Shown: positions 33,789-43,097, numbered from the stretch's first letter. The stretch: DNA of 64,000 nt from Microtetraspora fusca (GCF_001570365.1 NZ_BBYK01000053.1:115946-179945); one strand, 5' to 3'. Translations and numbers: made by a program. Notes: generated by a model from the letters alone, not told the origin.

Positions 33789-36134
33789 CTACGCGCGAGG
33801 GCTGTGACGGCGTATCCGGTCGGCGTCCTCGCCTCGGCCGAGATCGTCGAAAACCTTGGCAAGGAGATCCAGATCCTGTCGCTGCCGCGTGGTGAAGAAC
33901 CCCGGCGACGGCCGAGTCCATGCCATGCAGAGCTCCGCTGCCTCCCGCGCGGCCGCCAACGCATGCGCGTGCTGCCCAAGAGCGTGCTGAGAGGTGGCGA
34001 GCACGGTCAGAGCGCGGGCGAGACCGGGCTGAAAGACGACCGGGAGGTCGTCCGCCAGGCGACGGTGTGTCCGCACGGCTTCTGCGGCGGCGTCGACGGC
34101 CTGCTTCACCTGGCCAAGCCGGGTCAGGCAGAGGGCGAGACCGGTCAGCGCGTCGGCGAGATCCGGCTCTTCTGTCACGCTCGCCTTCGCCGCCGCCCGG
34201 CGATCGGCGACGTATTCGTGGAACACCGCGACGGCCTCCTCGACGGCGGCGGGCGCGTCGGCGGGATTCAGCCATCGGCCCAGATCGCTGAGCGTCTCGC
34301 AGAGGTGCTTCAACGCGCCCGCTTGGGCGAACCGGTTGGTTCCGGCCACCTCGCGCAACGCCCGCACGGCTTCGTCGGCGGCCGTCAGAGCGTCATCTCC
34401 ACGTCCGGCCTCCCATAGTCGTCGACTGAGCTCCACGAGTGCCGGAGCGAGATACACCTGGTTTTCCAGGCGCCGAAGCACCTCCACCGCGGAGACGGTG
34501 ACGGTCAGCGCGTCGTCGCTCCTGCCCAGGTCGGCGGCCAATGTGCCCAAGCCGGTCAACGCCTGGGCGAGATCGAAGTCGGCCGGGACGGGCCGCGACA
34601 TCCGGGCGTGGACCGCGAGGGCGCGCTCCGCAGCGGCCGCCGCGTCGCCACCGCGGCCGGCTTCCCCCAGGTGTCGGCCGTACTCGGTCAGCGCCCGGAT
34701 CACGTGGGCGTCGGGAAAGGTGAGCCGGAGAGAGATCCGCACCGCCTCCGCCGCGGCCGCCACGGCCCGCTCCCGATGCCCCGACGCGGCATGCGCGCCG
34801 GCGAGGCGGAGTAGCGCTTTGGCCAGTCCGAGCCCGTCCGACTCCGCGCCACCGTGGTCGGCCACGATCTTCTCGGCGGTCGCCACCCATTCGCCGCGCA
34901 CGGTGGACAGCCGTATCCCGTGGTCCCGCAGCCAGGCGCGGCTGTCCTTCGCGTGCGTGAGTGCCCGGCACGCCTGCCGGTCGTACGGGAGCCGGATCCG
35001 CTCGAACACCCTACGGATGTCGCCCAGCGACAGATTCCACAGCGACTCGTTGTCCGCCAGCGCCGCCAGGTACGCCCGCTGGGCGTCGTCCAGCTCGACC
35101 GGCGGCTCCGGAAAGGCCTTTAGCAGCAACAGGGTCCACTCGAACCCGTCCGTCAGCCGCGCGAACGCGAGCGCCGCCGGAAGGAGCTCGGTGAAGCCGG
35201 TCACCCGCTCCAGAGCGGCATCGAGCAGCGTGCCGCGCAACCGGCCGACGACCTGCGGCAATCCGTCGGGAAACCAGCGGTCGGCGGCCTCCGGGTCCTG
35301 CAACGCATCCATGATCATATCGACGGCGGCGGGGTCGTCGGCCAGCGCGGGCGCCAGGGCCGCGCACGCCCGTACCCCGGGGTGGGGGTCCTCGAGGAAG
35401 TCGCGTGGCGCGGCGCCGAGGTCGCCGAGCGCGAGAACCAGCGCAGCCCGCTCCGCCGCGTCGGCGGTTCGCGCGAGCCGGGTCAGCCGCACGACGAGCC
35501 GGAGCCGGGACGACGGCGCCGTGGCCGCCAGTTCGGCGGCGCGGACCAGCCGGGTCGCCGCGTACGCCGCGAACGCCCGCACCCGCGGATCCGCGTCGGC
35601 CAGGCAATCCTCGACGACGTCTGCCAGCCGGCTCGCCGCCTGCCGGCAATCGAGCAGGATCATGGCCCACATCGCATGCTCACGCTGCGGATCCTCGAGG
35701 ATGTCGTCGTACACGTCCTCGTCGCTGGAGGCGGCGGCGATCCGCACGATCTCGCCTCTGATGTCCCGCCCTCCGGGGGCGGCATCGGCGGCCAGGTCGC
35801 CCGGGTACGGCGCGGCGGCGGCTTCGCCGACCTCGGCCAGCCAGCGCAGCAGATCGCGCCTCAGCCAGGCCGTATCGGGACCGGCGACCGACGGGTCACG
35901 AAGGATCCGCCCCACGGCCAACGCGGCGGACGCCGTGGCCGTCCACGGCGTGCCCTGGTGAATGACGGCGCTGTTGAGATGGTCCAGGGCCGCCCGCCTG
36001 GCGGACTCGTCTCCGTCCAGAAGCGCCGTCAAATGCCCGGGAGTGTCGGTGGCCTTGCCGTAGGCGTGCAGCAAAACCGCGAATGATCGGTCGTCTGTCG
36101 TCAGCACCCGGGAAGTGTTCCACAGCCCCGGCAT
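33789..36134 (-). CDS. Large HEAT-repeat plus TPR protein, unknown function
   Basis: A 781-residue soluble, all-helical protein. Residues about 60-330 look like HEAT/armadillo repeats (DPRVRAFAAYAATRLVRAAE, HPGVRACAALAPALADDP). Residues about 430-780 hold at least six TPR-type units of about 50 residues repeating A-x-A-L-x-x-L-x-x-x-L-x-x-x-G-x-x-x-x-A (for example LAQALTGLGTLAADLGRSDD). No enzyme motif is visible. The ATG at 36134 opens the homogeneous part; the longer frame upstream runs into the TetR scar. It is probably a scaffold. It stands alone, convergent with the response regulator. Confidence 0.7.
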   Translation of the reverse strand: MPGLWNTSRVLTTDDRSFAVLLHAYGKATDTPGHLTALLDGDESARRAALDHLNSAVIHQGTPWTATASAALAVGRILRDPSVAGPDTAWLRRDLLRWLAEVGEAAAAPYPGDLAADAAPGGRDIRGEIVRIAAASSDEDVYDDILEDPQREHAMWAMILLDCRQAASRLADVVEDCLADADPRVRAFAAYAATRLVRAAELAATAPSSRLRLVVRLTRLARTADAAERAALVLALGDLGAAPRDFLEDPHPGVRACAALAPALADDPAAVDMIMDALQDPEAADRWFPDGLPQVVGRLRGTLLDAALERVTGFTELLPAALAFARLTDGFEWTLLLLKAFPEPPVELDDAQRAYLAALADNESLWNLSLGDIRRVFERIRLPYDRQACRALTHAKDSRAWLRDHGIRLSTVRGEWVATAEKIVADHGGAESDGLGLAKALLRLAGAHAASGHRERAVAAAAEAVRISLRLTFPDAHVIRALTEYGRHLGEAGRGGDAAAAAERALAVHARMSRPVPADFDLAQALTGLGTLAADLGRSDDALTVTVSAVEVLRRLENQVYLAPALVELSRRLWEAGRGDDALTAADEAVRALREVAGTNRFAQAGALKHLCETLSDLGRWLNPADAPAAVEEAVAVFHEYVADRRAAAKASVTEEPDLADALTGLALCLTRLGQVKQAVDAAAEAVRTHRRLADDLPVVFQPGLARALTVLATSQHALGQHAHALAAAREAAELCMAWTRPSPGFFTTRQRQDLDLLAKVFDDLGRGEDADRIRRHSPRA

Positions 36135-36178
36135 GCCCTCAGTCCAGCTCGCACAGGAAGAAGCTGCCAGTAGGTGGA

Positions 36179-36461
36179 TCAGGCCAGCGGTTCTCGCACG
36201 ACGCCGGTGATGACCGTGGTCGCGACCTGTGAACCGCTCCGACCTCCGGCGGGGGTGCCCTTCCGGTCGGCGAACAGCAGGTGCCGGGCCCCGATCAGCG
36301 TAGGTGCGAGCGTGTCGACGTCGGCATCGGACGCGACCCGGCCCAGTTCCCGCTCGGCGGCGAGGTAGGAAGCGATCGACCGACGGGAGACGCTGCGCGA
36401 CCTGCCTGACGTGCCGCCATACGCGGCGGCCACCGCTTCGCGAGGAGGCTGTCCGTCCGCA
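36179..36461 (-). pseudogene. C-terminal remnant of a TetR regulator
   Basis: About 94 codons of one frame give RSIASYLAAERELGRVASDA followed by VDTLAPTLIGARHLLFADRK and a short tail. This is a typical TetR ligand-domain C-terminus. There is no HTH part and no native start; the homology begins about 65 bp from the second RAE. It suggests that the RAE-glycosyltransferase unit arrived next to, or replaced, the 5' half of this gene. Confidence 0.6.
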
Positions 36462-36513
36462 GCGGATGACCAAAAGGAAAAGGCAAGGAGATCAAACTCC
36501 CTGCCACTCTCAA

Positions 36514-36547
36514 CTTATAGCGCACCGGGGGGCTTGCGGCAAGACCC
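36514..36547 (+). promoter_or_regulatory. Rifamycin-associated element (RAE) and -10 box, locus 2
   Basis: GGGGCTTGCGGCAAGACCC occupies 36529-36547, with TATAGC at about 36517-36522. From 36504 to 36547 the sequence matches locus 1 at 43 of 44 positions (CCACTCTCAAC, one differing base, then TATAGCGCACC and the RAE). The glycosyltransferase start is 60 nt downstream. Confidence 0.9.
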
Positions 36548-36606
36548 GGGGCGTGCTTGAGGATCGTAGGCCGAGGCCAAAGCCTGCGGAAGAGGGGGGA
36601 TGCGAC

Positions 36607-37818
36607 GTGCGTGTGGTGTTGTCGACGTGGGGATCGCGCGGAGATGTCGAGCCGCTGGTGGGACTGGCGGTGGGGTTGCGGGAGCTCGGTGCGGAGGTGC
36701 GGGTGAGCGCGCCGCCGGACGAGGAGTTCGCGGCGCTGCTGACGCGTGTCGGCGTGCCGCTGGTGCCGCTCGGCCCGACGGTGCGTTCGGTGGTCGCCGG
36801 CCCGAAGCCACCGACGGCGGAAGACGCGTTCCGGCTCGCTCGTGAGCTGGTCGCCGCGCGGTTCGACACGCTCACCGCGGCGGCCGAGGGATGTGACGCG
36901 CTGCTGGCGACGGGCCTGATGCCGGCCGGCGCGCGGGACGTGGCCGAGAAACTCGGCATCCACTACGTGTTCGCGTGCTTCCATATCCTCGGACTGCCGT
37001 CACGGCACTTCCCTCCGGGGGCGCGACCGGGCAAGCCGTCCCCGCAGGAGGAGACCGACAACCGGGTGCTGTGGCAGCATGACGCCCAGAGAGTGAACGC
37101 GTTGTACGCCGAAGCGCTCAACAGCCACCGGGCGGCGATCGGCCTGCCACCGGTGGACAACGTCCGTGACCACGTCTTAACCGGCCGGCCGTGGCTGGCG
37201 GCGGACGCGACGCTGTGTCCGTCGCAGGGCATGACGGACCTCGACATTCTGCAGACCGGGGCGTGGATCCTGTCCGATGACCGTCCGCTCCCGGAGGGGC
37301 TGGAGGCGTTCCTGGACGCGGGCGCACCACCGGTGTACGTGGGCCTCGGCAGCATGGCGGCGTACGTCCCGAAGGACATCGCCCGGGTGGCCATTGAAGC
37401 GATCCGCGCGCAGGGCCGCCGCGTACTCCTCGGCCGCGGCTGGGCGGGCCTGGTCCCGATCGACGACGCCGAGGACTGCTTCGTCGTCGGTGAGGTCAAC
37501 CAGCAGGCACTGTTCGGCCGGGTGGCCGCCGTGGTGCACCACGGCGGCGCGGGCACCACGACGACGGCCACCCGGGCCGGCGCGCCCCAGGTGGTGGTGC
37601 CCCAGATCGCGGACCAGCCGTACTGGGCCGCCCGGGTGGCCGAACTGGGCATCGGCGCGGCACACGACGGCCCGACGCCGAACTTCGACTCCCTGTCCGC
37701 CGCGCTCAGAACGGCCCTGACGCCCGAGACCCGAGCACGAGCCAGGACCGTGGCCGGCGCGATCCGCACCGACGGAGCGACGGTGGCCGCGAAACTGCTC
37801 CTCGACGCGGTCAGCTGA
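36607..37818 (+). CDS. rgt: Rifamycin glycosyltransferase (Rgt-type, MGT family)
   Basis: A 403-residue GT-B glycosyltransferase of the macrolide/vancomycin class. The N-terminal acceptor domain starts [20 protein letters not shown]. The C-terminal nucleotide-sugar domain has the signature VVHHGGAGTTTTATRAGAPQ and VVPQIADQPYWAARV. The Rgt-type sequence and the RAE promoter identify it as a probable rifamycin-inactivating enzyme, which transfers glucose to an ansa-chain hydroxyl. The GTG start follows GGGGGGA. The protein is full length, unlike its remnant at 10124. Regulation is expected by rifamycin through the RAE. Confidence 0.9.
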   Translation: MRVVLSTWGSRGDVEPLVGLAVGLRELGAEVRVSAPPDEEFAALLTRVGVPLVPLGPTVRSVVAGPKPPTAEDAFRLARELVAARFDTLTAAAEGCDALLATGLMPAGARDVAEKLGIHYVFACFHILGLPSRHFPPGARPGKPSPQEETDNRVLWQHDAQRVNALYAEALNSHRAAIGLPPVDNVRDHVLTGRPWLAADATLCPSQGMTDLDILQTGAWILSDDRPLPEGLEAFLDAGAPPVYVGLGSMAAYVPKDIARVAIEAIRAQGRRVLLGRGWAGLVPIDDAEDCFVVGEVNQQALFGRVAAVVHHGGAGTTTTATRAGAPQVVVPQIADQPYWAARVAELGIGAAHDGPTPNFDSLSAALRTALTPETRARARTVAGAIRTDGATVAAKLLLDAVS

Positions 37819-38065
37819 GAAAGGCCGCTGGCGTTCGCGTGAACCACACGGAATCCTCGAGCACCAGGGACCGGCGGGCGACCAGCAAGTACCTCAGCCC
37901 GCGGGCCGTCGAGCTGCGGCACGGGGGTGTACGGCTCGCGCCAAGACCGCCGCTGATCGCAGCCGCCTCCAGGCCTGATCAAGTCTTGTGGTACTCGCGC
38001 ATGAGACGGGCCGCCCAGGCGCGGGTGCTCTGCTGCGGACGCATCCGAGTGGGGGAGCAGGGGCC

Positions 38066-38818
38066 TCAGGCGGGCCCGGCCGCGGAGCCGTGTCCGCCGG
38101 TGAACTCGAGGATCCGCCGCCAGGCGTCCGCGCACGCCTCGCCCCACTCGGCGTAGGCGCGGTCGAAGAAGGAGTGTGGGGCGCCGGGATAGGTGTGGGC
38201 CTCGTACGGCACCCCGGCCTCGGCGAGTTCGCCGGTGAACTCCTCGAACTCCCTGGCCGGGGTCACGGAGTCGTTGCCCGCGATGAGCAACAGTAGCGGG
38301 CGGCGCATCTCCGGGACCACTTCGCGGACCAGCGCCGGGCGGCCGTAGAAGCCGATCGCACCGGCCAGGTCCACCGGACCGGCGGACAGCCGCCATGACA
38401 TGCTGCCGCCGAAGCAGAAGCCCACGGTGAAGGCGGGGCCGGTCGCCCCGCGCCCAGCCAGGTGTTCCAGGGCCACCGAGACGTCGGCGGCGACGTTGCG
38501 CGGGTCCACGTGCGGCAGGTGCGACCGGAACGGGAAGTCATCACCGCGTTCGTCGTTCTCGGTGGTGCGGCCGAACCAGTCGATCGCCGCGGTCGCGAAC
38601 CCGGCCTCGGCGAACCGTACGGTGAGGTCGCGATAGTAGGGGTGCAGCCCGCGCACGTCGGGCAGCACGACCATCCGTCCGCGCGGCGGCCGGCCGGGCA
38701 GGGCGACGTGCGCGGCCAGGCGGCTGCCGTCCGACGAGGTCAGCGTGACGGGCTCGTGCTCCGCGACCGGGCCCGGGTCGGGCGGGGCGGGCGGGCGGCT
38801 GTCGGTGGAGTGGCACAT
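38066..38818 (-). CDS. Dienelactone hydrolase family protein
   Basis: A 250-residue alpha/beta hydrolase. The nucleophile is Cys in GFCFGGSMSW (about residue 142), as in dienelactone hydrolases. The Asp is in LIAGNDSVTPAREFEEF and the His in YPGAPHSFFDR. Substrates in the family are lactones or esters of ring-cleavage products; none is indicated here. It starts with MCHSTDS, whose ATG at 38818 is the only reasonable start. It is divergent from the methyltransferase gene at 38963. About 250 bp with no recognisable gene separate its end from the rgt gene. Confidence 0.88.
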   Translation of the reverse strand: MCHSTDSRPPAPPDPGPVAEHEPVTLTSSDGSRLAAHVALPGRPPRGRMVVLPDVRGLHPYYRDLTVRFAEAGFATAAIDWFGRTTENDERGDDFPFRSHLPHVDPRNVAADVSVALEHLAGRGATGPAFTVGFCFGGSMSWRLSAGPVDLAGAIGFYGRPALVREVVPEMRRPLLLLIAGNDSVTPAREFEEFTGELAEAGVPYEAHTYPGAPHSFFDRAYAEWGEACADAWRRILEFTGGHGSAAGPA

Positions 38819-38962
38819 AGTCCCACTCTGCGACGGTCGTCACCGAGCCACTCCACCGCCCCTCCGGTTACGACGGCGCTTCCCACGATGCGGCCACCGA
38901 AGCACGCCGTCGCGATCTGTGGTTCCGCCCTCCCACACCTCTGTGTTCGGCAGGATGATCAC

Positions 38963-39565
38963 ATGGCAGCGAAGAACGGAAAGCGGTGGAACCACAACAT
39001 CCACTACCACCCCCGCATCCTGCGTGAGGTCCCCGATGGCGCGCAGCGCGCCCTCGATGTCGGCTGCGGCGAGGGCATGCTCGCCCGCGCACTCCGGCAG
39101 GCCGTGCCGCACGTCACCGGCATCGACCGCGACGCGCCCAGCATCGACCAGGCCCGCGAACATCGGGACGACGTCGGCTACGTCCTCGGCGATTTCCTCA
39201 CCCACCCCTTCGAGCCCGCCTCGTTCGACGTCGTCGCGTCGGTGGCCACCCTGCACCACATGGACGCCACCGCCGGGTTGACCCGCATGCGGGACCTGCT
39301 GCGCCCCGGCGGCGTCCTGGCCATCGTCGGCCTGGCTCAGAGCACGTTGCCCAACGACCTGCCGCGCGACCTGGCCGGCATCGTCGTCGGCACCTTCCAC
39401 CGCGCCATGAAGGGCCACTGGGAACACCCGTCTCCCATGGTGTGGCCGCCGCCGGTGACGTACGCGCAGATGCGAGCGCTGGCCGCGGAGATGCTGCCCG
39501 GCTCCCGCTATCGCCATCACCTTCTGTTCCGTTACAGCATCACCTGGCGCAAACCACAGGGCTGA
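38963..39565 (+). CDS. Class I SAM-dependent methyltransferase
   Basis: A 200-residue methyltransferase (Methyltransf_11/25 type). SAM motif I is ALDVGCGEGMLARAL (about 30-44), the acidic end of strand 2 is TGIDRDAPS, and motif IV/post-I regions are DVVASVATLHHM and LRPGGVLAIVGL. The ATG follows CAGGATGATC. There is no indication of the acceptor; it could modify a small molecule or drug. The TetR gene starts 103 nt downstream on the same strand with its own operator. Confidence 0.87.
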   Translation: MAAKNGKRWNHNIHYHPRILREVPDGAQRALDVGCGEGMLARALRQAVPHVTGIDRDAPSIDQAREHRDDVGYVLGDFLTHPFEPASFDVVASVATLHHMDATAGLTRMRDLLRPGGVLAIVGLAQSTLPNDLPRDLAGIVVGTFHRAMKGHWEHPSPMVWPPPVTYAQMRALAAEMLPGSRYRHHLLFRYSITWRKPQG

Positions 39566-39618
39566 GCAGGATCAGCCGGCCGACGGGGGAGACGGCGGAG
39601 CAGCGGCGGCCGCCGGCT

Positions 39619-39642
39619 AGTAGACAGAACGGTTGGTCTACT
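39619..39642. promoter_or_regulatory. TetR operator
   Basis: AGTAGAC (39619-39625) and GTCTACT (39636-39642) form a 7-bp inverted repeat with a 10-bp centre, 26 bp upstream of the TetR gene. The TAGAC/GTCTA layout is typical of TetR-family operators, so autoregulation is likely. Confidence 0.72.
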
Positions 39643-39667
39643 GTCAGCCGCGTGCCAGAATCGACCT

Positions 39668-40225
39668 GTGACAACGAGACCCGGCCCCCGCGAACGGCTG
39701 CTCGACGCCGCCCGAGAGCTCACCTACAGCCAGGGTGTCCACGTGGGCGTCGACGCGATCCTCAAGCAGGCCGACGTCGCCCGCCGCTCGCTCTATCAAC
39801 ACTTCGGCAGCAAGGACGGCCTGGTCGCCGAGGTGCTCCGCAGTGACGGCGCCCTGGACGGCTACCGCCGGGTCATGGACGATGCCGGAGACGATCCGCG
39901 CGATCGCGTGCTGGCTGTGTTCGACGAACTCGACGTGATCACCACACGGCCGTCCTTCCATGGATGTCGCTACACGGCGGCCGAGCTCGCTCTCACCGAC
40001 TCCGGGCATCCGGCGCACGCCGAGGTGCGTGCCTTCAAAGAGGGGCTGCACCGGCTGCTCACGGCGGAGCTGGCCCGCCACGGGCACCGCGACCCCGAGG
40101 GCGGTGCCGACCAGCTTCTCGTGCTCATCGACGGCGTGCTCGCCCACGCCGTCACCCGGCCCGGCGCCCGGCCGGCCCTGGCCGCGCGAGCGCTGGCGGA
40201 GGTCGTCCTCGCGTCGCAATCCTGA
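39668..40225 (+). CDS. TetR-family regulator
   Basis: A 185-residue repressor. The HTH is at about 8-52 (RLLDAARELTYSQGVHVGVD, ADVARRSLYQHFGSKDGLVA). The C-terminal domain has the HGCRYTAAELALTDSGHPAH segment common in TetR_C_47-like repressors. The GTG start at 39668 lies 26 nt after its operator. Neither neighbour is divergent, so the protein may control mainly itself or a distant gene; the upstream methyltransferase could be read in the same transcript. Confidence 0.86.
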   Translation: MTTRPGPRERLLDAARELTYSQGVHVGVDAILKQADVARRSLYQHFGSKDGLVAEVLRSDGALDGYRRVMDDAGDDPRDRVLAVFDELDVITTRPSFHGCRYTAAELALTDSGHPAHAEVRAFKEGLHRLLTAELARHGHRDPEGGADQLLVLIDGVLAHAVTRPGARPALAARALAEVVLASQS

Positions 40226-40403
40226 CCGACATGTCGTGACATAGGCCGACGTCTGCGGGACGTACGGCGGAACTGTCGGTGGCGATCAGTATGGTCCCCG
40301 CCATGTCTGATGCAGTGCCGACGTATTCACACGTTCGCTCTTCCCTGCCCGACTCGGCGTCGGGCCTCCCGGGTCCGTCCACCTCGTACGGCACGGTGCT
40401 CGC

Positions 40404-43070
40404 ATGAACCCGTGGCAGGAGGTCGTCGAGTGCATCGAAGGGCGTTACGACGACGACCTGATGGACGTCCTCGCGTCCCTCAGCGAGCTGGGGCGGCAGG
40501 TGGTGGCCGCGCAGCTTCCCCGATATCTGGCCGACCGCCTCGCCCAGGGATGGGAGTCACGCTGGAGCGTCGAGGCCCAGGCCACGGGGTTCCGCCTCGC
40601 GGGCGCGGCCTGCTTCACGCGCCCGGCTCAGGTGGCGACCTGGCTCAGCCGGCGTGAGCTGCGCCAGGTGCCCGACCCGCGCCTGGACGCCGAGCGCATC
40701 CGGTCGCTGGTGAGGGACCGGCCGCAGGAGTGGCGCACGGATCTCGCGCTCCGGCTGGTACGGCGGCTGCGGCGGCCGGCGGACAGGTGGGGGCGTCCCG
40801 GCGTTCCGCCGGGGTGGGAGCTGGCCGCCGGGCTCCTGGTGGAGACGGGCAGCGAGCCGCCGGAAGCGGACATGTTCGTCGAGGGCTGGGTCCGCCAGGC
40901 GAGCGCGACGCGACGTCAGAACGGCGGGCGCGCCGCCATCGGGGACGATCCGCTGCTCGACGTGATGGTCCCGCGGCTGTTCCGTGCGGCGGGTGTCGCC
41001 GCCGCGCTGAACAGGGACCGCGAGTGGGCCCCGGAGACGTCGCTCGTCTCGGAGCTCGCCGCGCTCGGCGACTCCGGCCGGCTGAAGCGCCAGGATCTGA
41101 TCGACGGTTGCGCCGCGCGCTTCCTCGCCGGGGGCGACGCGGAGGAGCTCCGCCCGTTCGTGACGTTGTGGACGGAGCTGCGGCCCTCGTCGGCGGAGGT
41201 CCCGCTGCTCGACTTCGTCCGGCTGCTGCCGTCGGCCGCGTCGCCGTTCGTGCAGATGGCGCTCGACGCGCTGCGCCGGGCCGACGACGAGGGCCTGCTC
41301 GGCGACGAGTTGTTCGCCGAGGCGGTCCACGCCCTCGCCTTCCGGCCGGAGAAGAAGTTCGTCACGGCCGCCCTGCGGTGGATCGCGCGTTCGGCGGCCG
41401 GCGACAGGGCTGCCGGGCGGGCCGGCGGCGCGCTGGCTGCGCTGGCGATGGTCTTCGGCCACGAAGACGCCACCCTCCAGGGCCGTGCGGTACGGCTCGC
41501 GGTCGCGCTCGCCCCGCATGCGGACCCGTTGGCGGCGGAGGAGGTCCGGGCGGCGGCGGGCGGGCTCGCGCCCGAGCTCCGGGAACGCATCGCGGCCGCC
41601 TTCGGCGAGGTGACGGCCGAGGAGCCGGAAGATCCGCCCACAGCCGCGGCTCTGATCGTGGCGCCACTGCCCGGTCTCCTGCCGCCCATCACCTCGGCGA
41701 AGGAACTGGCCGTCGAACTGGACCGCCCCCTCTGGCCTGAGAAGCCCGCCGCGTTCGAGCGCATCCTGGCGGCGCTGGTCGAACTCACCCACCGTGACCG
41801 CGCGGCCGTGGTCGCCGCGCTCACCCCATGGCGGCGGCGTGCCTGGACCGAGCCGTTCGACCCCCATATCTACGTGTACGGCATCAGCGGATTCGACCAG
41901 GCCGCCCGCTCCCTGCTGTCCCGCGCCGCGCTGGCGGTGGTTTCTCCGGAGGAGAGCAAGGCGCTCACCGGCCTGCTGGCCGACTACCAGCGTGAGCACC
42001 CGCCGTACGACCGGAGCATCCAGGTGCTCGTCCAGCGCCGGCTGCGTGAGGTGCTCTCCATGCTGGAAGCCGGACGCTCGATGCCGCTGCTGCTCGCCAC
42101 GCCGACCGCCGCGACCGGACACGTCGACCCCGACATCTTGATCGACCGGATGGAACGCCTCGAGGGCGCCGAACCTCTGCCCGCCGACTTCCATCAGGCG
42201 CTGCTCCGGCTGCCCAGGACCGTTGACCCGGCGACGGTTGTACGGGCGGAACGACTGACCTCGCAGGCGGGGCGGCGGCTGGCGGCACTGCTACGCGATG
42301 GCGGGCTGCCTGACCCCACGGTGACGAGCGGCGTCGAGGGCCGCCGGTACAGCAGCGGCATGTACGGCGGCGAGATGGTCATCCAGAGGATGCGTCCGCG
42401 GGTGACGCCGCCCCCGGGCGTTCCCGAGGAGATCCGGAAGCTGTGGACCGTGGAGACCGACCAGGTGTCGGGGGCCTATGCGCATGAGACGGTGTGGTGG
42501 CCGATTATCATGCCGTCCCACCGCGACGTCGTAGCCGCGTACCTCCTGGAGTCCGGTCCATGGCCGGCCCACGGCGACGACCACCAGATGCAGGCGCTCC
42601 GGATGCTCGTCCACGGGGACGGTCCGGTCGGCGCGGCGGTGGCCGGGGCGATCGTCTGCGTCATGGCCCACGCGCGGCCGGCACGGCGCGCGGCGGCGAC
42701 CGACGCCCTGGTCACGCTGGCTGCGCGGGACGAAGTGCCCGCGGCGGAGATCGGGCGCTTGCTGGTCGAGATGGCCGTCGCGGACCGGCTGAAGCTCAAC
42801 CGAGCGGTGACCGTCCTGGACGACGCCGTGCGGGCGGGAGCGCACGCTTCGGTGTGGTCGATCCTCGCGGAGGCGCTGCCCGCGCTGCTGCCCGCGGCGG
42901 GGGAGAGGCCCAGGGCGGGGCTCGGGGACCTCCTCGCGGTCGGTGCCAGGGCGGCCGCCCTGGCGGGAGCGCGCGCCGACGTCCCTGAGCTCGCCGCGAT
43001 CGCGACTCGGCGCGGGGGTAGCCGGGTGGTCGAGGAGGCCCGGCGCCTCCACCTGCGCTTGTCTGCGTGA
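40404..43070 (+). CDS. DUF6493-like large protein of unknown function
   Basis: An 888-residue, mostly alpha-helical soluble protein. Repeated two-helix units are visible (for example AALRWIARSAAGDRAAGRAG, RAVRLAVALAPHADPLAAEE), suggesting a HEAT-like solenoid. The start MNPWQEVVECIEGRYDD and a late tryptophan-rich segment (TVWWPIIMPSHRDVVAAYLL) match my memory of the DUF6493 family, often encoded near MoxR/VWA or SWIM-domain genes, which are absent here. No catalytic motif. It is monocistronic, with a strong terminator hairpin at 43073. Confidence 0.65.
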   Translation: MNPWQEVVECIEGRYDDDLMDVLASLSELGRQVVAAQLPRYLADRLAQGWESRWSVEAQATGFRLAGAACFTRPAQVATWLSRRELRQVPDPRLDAERIRSLVRDRPQEWRTDLALRLVRRLRRPADRWGRPGVPPGWELAAGLLVETGSEPPEADMFVEGWVRQASATRRQNGGRAAIGDDPLLDVMVPRLFRAAGVAAALNRDREWAPETSLVSELAALGDSGRLKRQDLIDGCAARFLAGGDAEELRPFVTLWTELRPSSAEVPLLDFVRLLPSAASPFVQMALDALRRADDEGLLGDELFAEAVHALAFRPEKKFVTAALRWIARSAAGDRAAGRAGGALAALAMVFGHEDATLQGRAVRLAVALAPHADPLAAEEVRAAAGGLAPELRERIAAAFGEVTAEEPEDPPTAAALIVAPLPGLLPPITSAKELAVELDRPLWPEKPAAFERILAALVELTHRDRAAVVAALTPWRRRAWTEPFDPHIYVYGISGFDQAARSLLSRAALAVVSPEESKALTGLLADYQREHPPYDRSIQVLVQRRLREVLSMLEAGRSMPLLLATPTAATGHVDPDILIDRMERLEGAEPLPADFHQALLRLPRTVDPATVVRAERLTSQAGRRLAALLRDGGLPDPTVTSGVEGRRYSSGMYGGEMVIQRMRPRVTPPPGVPEEIRKLWTVETDQVSGAYAHETVWWPIIMPSHRDVVAAYLLESGPWPAHGDDHQMQALRMLVHGDGPVGAAVAGAIVCVMAHARPARRAAATDALVTLAARDEVPAAEIGRLLVEMAVADRLKLNRAVTVLDDAVRAGAHASVWSILAEALPALLPAAGERPRAGLGDLLAVGARAAALAGARADVPELAAIATRRGGSRVVEEARRLHLRLSA

Positions 43071-43072
43071 CT

Positions 43073-43097
43073 GGAGCGCCCCTGTAAGGGGCGCTCC
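43073..43097. terminator. Strong hairpin between convergent genes
   Basis: GGAGCGCCCC-TGTAA-GGGGCGCTCC, a perfect 10-bp stem, lies 3 nt after the DUF6493-like stop. The convergent UvrA-like gene ends at 43321, so it may also stop that transcript. Confidence 0.85.

Noticed and set aside
36135..36473. Extension of the HEAT/TPR protein to 894 residues
   Set aside because: The added residues are Arg/Pro-rich shadow of the TetR remnant, and homogeneous sequence starts at the ATG at 36134.
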